Origin: Bacteroidia bacterium
Lineage (GTDB): Bacteria > Bacteroidota > Bacteroidia > Bacteroidales > Azobacteroidaceae
Assembly (NCBI GenBank): GCA_025996835.1
Contig: BNTU01000125.1
Span: 1 to 8,368, forward strand
Length of the DNA: 8,368 bases
Direction: 5' to 3'
The notes under the pieces are model-generated. The model was not told the DNA's origin, searched no databases, and worked only from the letters and a program-made list of their open reading frames with translations. Numbering within the stretch: position 1 is the stretch's first letter; each line of letters opens with the position of its first letter. The position numbers were made by a program, and so were the translations under genes. This document shows positions 7,129-8,368 of the stretch, piece after piece.

Positions 7129-7866
7129 AGCATTTCGGTGGTGGCTGCCAACAAAGTGGCATCGTCAGGCACGTATGAAAACTACCGCAAACTGAAAACC
7201 ATCACCTACAAAACCGGCGTGAAATACCTCTTTGAGACCAATGTAGGCGCAGGTTTGCCCATCATCAACACGATGAACGCACTGACCAACAGCGGCGACA
7301 AAATCCTGAAAATCGAGGCGGTGCTGAGTGGCACGCTCAACTTCATTTTCAACACCATCAGCGCGGAAATCCCGCTCAGCAAAGCCATCCAAATGGCGCA
7401 GGAAGCAGGTTTTGCAGAACCTGACCCGCGTTTGGACTTGAACGGCACCGATGTAATTCGCAAGTTGGTAATCCTCTCACGCGAAGCCGGTTACGAGGTG
7501 AATCAGAGCGATGTGGAAAAGAATTTGTTTATCCCCGACCCCTATTTTGAAGGCTCTACCGACGATTTTTGGAAGAAAATCCCCGAACTGAATGCCGAAT
7601 TTGAAGCCAAACGGCAAAAATTGGCAGCGGACGGCAAAAGATCGCGCTTCGTGGCAGTTATGGACAACGGCAAATGCAGCGTTGGCTTACAATCCGTTGG
7701 CGCAAACCACCCGTTTTACGAGTTGGAGGGCAGCAACAATATCATTATGATAACGACAGAGCGTTACTACGAATACCCGATGATTATCAAAGGATACGGT
7801 GCAGGGGCGGCTGTGACGGCTGCCGGCGTGTTTTCAGACATCATCAGTATCGCAAACATCAGATAA
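7108..7866 (+). pseudogene. thrA: Homoserine dehydrogenase catalytic C-terminus of ThrA, 5'-truncated
   Basis: About 252 codons from [16 protein letters not shown] to the stop at 7864-7866 match the C-terminal part of homoserine dehydrogenase (aspartate semialdehyde to homoserine, NAD(P)H-dependent), in Bacteroidetes normally the end of a bifunctional aspartokinase/homoserine dehydrogenase of about 800 residues. Visible: TNVGAGLPII, the LSGTLNFIF segment, EPDPRLDLNGTDVIRKL with the conserved acidic residues and Lys of the catalytic site, and the terminal TERYYEYPMIIKGYGAGAAV followed by TAAGVFSDII. The aspartokinase, ACT regions and the NAD-binding half are absent. Upstream, the frame has only GERFVL back to a stop at 7087-7089, and the DNA becomes antisense to the sigma-54 tail. 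No ATG lies at the 5' end; the GTG at 7138 is internal to the domain. The fragment itself has no frameshift and looks recently separated from its 5' half. Confidence 0.9.
7111..7122. repeat. Palindrome GAGGA-N2-TCCTC at the thrA/sigma-54 junction
   Basis: The 12 bases GAGGAGTTCCTC are an inverted repeat with a 2-base centre, lying where plus-strand thrA (codons for YEEFL) and the minus-strand activator tail (codons for EELLV) overlap. Both readings look plausible over about 7108-7128, as expected if a short inverted repeat was shared by both genes at the crossover point. A palindrome this short can occur by chance. Confidence 0.5.
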
Positions 7867-7886
7867 AAAAGAGCATCAATAAAACA

Positions 7887-8368
7887 ATGGCAACAGATAT
7901 ACAAACGACAAAGCAGCGGTTTGGCATCATCGGCAGTAGCGTGTTGCTAAATCGCGAAATAGAAAAAGCCCTGCTCATCGCGCCCACCGACCTCACAGTG
8001 CTGATTACCGGCGAAAGCGGCGTGGGCAAGGAGGTTTTTCCGCAAATCATCCATCAAAACAGTGCACGCAAACACAGTCCGTACATCGCCGTCAATTGTG
8101 GCGCGATTCCCGAAGGAACGGTTGATGCCGAGCTGTTTGGACACGAAAAAGGTTCATTCACAGGCGCATTAGCCGACCGCAAAGGCTATTTTGAGGCAGC
8201 AGACAAGGGCACAATCTTCTTGGACGAGGTGGGCGAATTGCCGATGGCAACGCAAGCCCGCCTGTTACGCGTGTTGGAAACGGGCGAATTTATGAAAGTA
8301 GGGCAGTCGAAAGGGCAAAAAACCGACGTGCGCATCGTGGCAGCGACCAATGTGGACTTGCTGAAAGC
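7887..8368 (+). CDS. Sigma-54-dependent NtrC-family transcriptional activator, 5' part
   Basis: ATG at 7887, 160 complete codons, open at the right edge. It begins almost directly with the AAA+ domain (KQRFGIIGSS, residues 9-18), so it lacks an N-terminal receiver or sensor domain, as in the short sigma-54 activators common in Bacteroides relatives. Motifs: Walker A GESGVGKE (42-49), the sigma-54-contacting loop GSFTGA (89-94; Ser for Ala is a common variant) inside ELFGHEKGSFTGA, Walker B TIFLDEVGEL (109-118), and VRIVAATN near the edge. The protein would remodel sigma-54 RNA polymerase at -24/-12 promoters. It follows the thrA stop by 20 bases, suggesting cotranscription. Relatives run to roughly 400 residues and end in a Fis-type HTH; the detached HTH at 6952-7128 on the other strand may be its own tail, in which case this gene is also broken beyond the window. 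Confidence 0.93.
   Translation, partial: MATDIQTTKQRFGIIGSSVLLNREIEKALLIAPTDLTVLITGESGVGKEVFPQIIHQNSARKHSPYIAVNCGAIPEGTVDAELFGHEKGSFTGALADRKGYFEAADKGTIFLDEVGELPMATQARLLRVLETGEFMKVGQSKGQKTDVRIVAATNVDLLK

Noticed and set aside
6980..7195. Plus-strand 71-codon open frame running into thrA.
   Set aside because: It is antisense to the Fis-type HTH and in a different frame from thrA; it only bridges the rearrangement joint.
7165..8144. Minus-strand open frames opposite thrA and the sigma-54 activator.
   Set aside because: The plus-strand frames carry unmistakable family motifs throughout; the opposite frames are shadows.

Overview
The window looks like a Bacteroidales (Bacteroidetes) chromosome segment. 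The evidence is a SusC/SusD pair, a promoter with the TTG-N19-TAnnTTTG layout of the Bacteroidetes housekeeping sigma factor, A-rich leaders in place of strong Shine-Dalgarno sites, and a receiver-less sigma-54 activator of the type common in Bacteroides relatives. The genus cannot be fixed from the sequence.

Left part (1-6630, all minus strand): a polysaccharide-utilisation-like operon read right to left. A promoter at 6600-6629 drives a surface lipoprotein with one IPT/TIG domain and NHL repeats (4982 to about 6388, with an unresolved N-terminus), then a complete SusC/RagA TonB-dependent transporter (1867-4962), then a SusD/RagB lipoprotein (1-1842) cut by the left edge. Gaps of 19 and 24 bases indicate one transcript. 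SusC and SusD would form the outer-membrane import complex; the IPT/NHL lipoprotein is probably an accessory surface binding protein. No glycoside hydrolase or regulator of the operon is inside the window, so the substrate is unknown. The first gene carries a run of 12 C (12 G in the sense strand, 6449-6460) between its upstream ATG codons and its signal peptide. At this length neither ATG is in frame with the lipoprotein, which suggests a slippage (phase-variation) switch or a miscounted homopolymer.

Middle (6532-6951, no gene): the A-rich leader and promoter, three TGTTAAA-type half-sites upstream of it, and a long imperfect inverted repeat of about 170 bases (6705-6877) built from short CATCCC/GGGATG palindromes. 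From 6878 to 6951 I see nothing definite.

Right part (6952-8368): a rearranged locus. On the minus strand lies only the last 50-60 codons (Fis-type helix-turn-helix) of a sigma-54 activator. It abuts, head to head at about 7105-7128, the C-terminal catalytic part of homoserine dehydrogenase (thrA) on the plus strand, which lacks everything upstream. Twenty bases after thrA the 5' part of a sigma-54 AAA+ activator begins and runs off the right edge. The simplest reading is that the thrA-C-terminus plus activator-5' segment is inverted relative to its flanks, so that the detached tail and the activator head belong to one gene. This predicts the thrA N-terminus on the minus strand just beyond the right edge. 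A real inversion and an assembly error are both possible.
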